Below are positions 38,706 to 38,819 of a stretch of DNA of 38,819 bases, piece by piece (the first letter of the stretch is position 1; each line of letters begins with the position of its first letter). The DNA comes from a virus. The DNA lies in IMG/VR virus record IMGVR_UViG_3300037475_000102, positions 1 through 38,819 of that record; one strand, 5' to 3'. Under the pieces are notes generated by a model that worked only from the letters and a program-made list of their open reading frames with translations, did not search any database and was not told where the DNA came from. A program made the translations under genes and the position numbers.

Positions 38706-38819
38706 AAACGTCTTAAACAGCCTCGTAGGGGCTTAGAAATGGATTGTAGAGATGTCCTCAATCTTCCTCAAAAAGATATACAATAAAAAGCTCGATAAGA
38801 CTTACCGTGTATATTACCT
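38693..38819. repeat. Terminal overlap, right copy
   Basis: This stretch is identical to bases 1-127. It ends inside the integrase gene, whose first 68 bases (from the ATG at 38752) are repeated here. It should be removed when the circle is closed. Confidence 0.93.

Overview
The window is a complete temperate tailed-phage genome of siphovirus or HK97 type. The first and last 127 bases are identical (1-127 and 38693-38819). The sequence is therefore best read as a closed circle of about 38,692 bp, cut just upstream of the integrase. The host is probably in the Bacteroidota/Chlorobiota group. Several promoters fit the Bacteroidetes pattern TTG-N19..21-TAnnTTTG. One lipoprotein carries a K-D-D motif right after its lipobox Cys, like Bacteroidetes surface lipoproteins. 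Many genes nevertheless have good Shine-Dalgarno (SD) sequences, and both ATGA/TAATG and TTG start overlaps are common. The host class cannot be fixed from the sequence.

Layout. The rightward lysogeny block is an XRE-type repressor (37627-38076), a small coiled-coil partner (38086-38448), a structured or attP-like region, and across the circle junction a tyrosine integrase (60-1091). Almost everything else is read leftward. The early block (37432 to about 29551) holds many small genes, an SSB-like protein, a NinB-like protein, a VRR-NUC nuclease, widespread phage proteins of unknown function and a DNA methyltransferase. A GIY-YIG nuclease with its own promoter follows. The replication block is a replication initiator and a DnaB-like helicase (28959-27044). 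Packaging and head genes (25965-18491) are terminase small and large subunits, portal, prohead protease, HK97 capsid, a secreted protein, connector and tail terminator. The tail block (18494-6705) is a glycosyltransferase, tail tube, chaperone pair with a -1 frameshift, tape measure, distal tail proteins and an SGNH-esterase/LamG fibre. The lysis block (6704-1570) has several small membrane proteins, a spanin candidate, a UDG-like protein and a GH19 endolysin.

The most interesting signal is a repeated, apparently undescribed leader element. Three cargo genes are each preceded by a -10 box, exactly 5 nt, and then two interlocked inverted repeats in the order A-B-A'-B', which is pseudoknot topology. 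The start codon lies 19-22 nt after the last arm. The three genes are a Cys-rich protein at 4484, the lipoprotein at 11565 (the only rightward gene inside the late region) and the GIY-YIG nuclease at 29308. Two copies share an 18-nt linker with 16 identical positions, while the arms differ in sequence but keep their pairing. This looks like a family of structured 5' leaders on autonomous prophage-expressed (moron) units.

Other points of note are a U8 frameshift site in the tail chaperone, an A7 run that splits one early gene, a predicted leaderless gene whose promoter overlaps the late terminator, tandem 9-mers at the early promoter, and a large nested hairpin that meets the TTG start of the portal gene.
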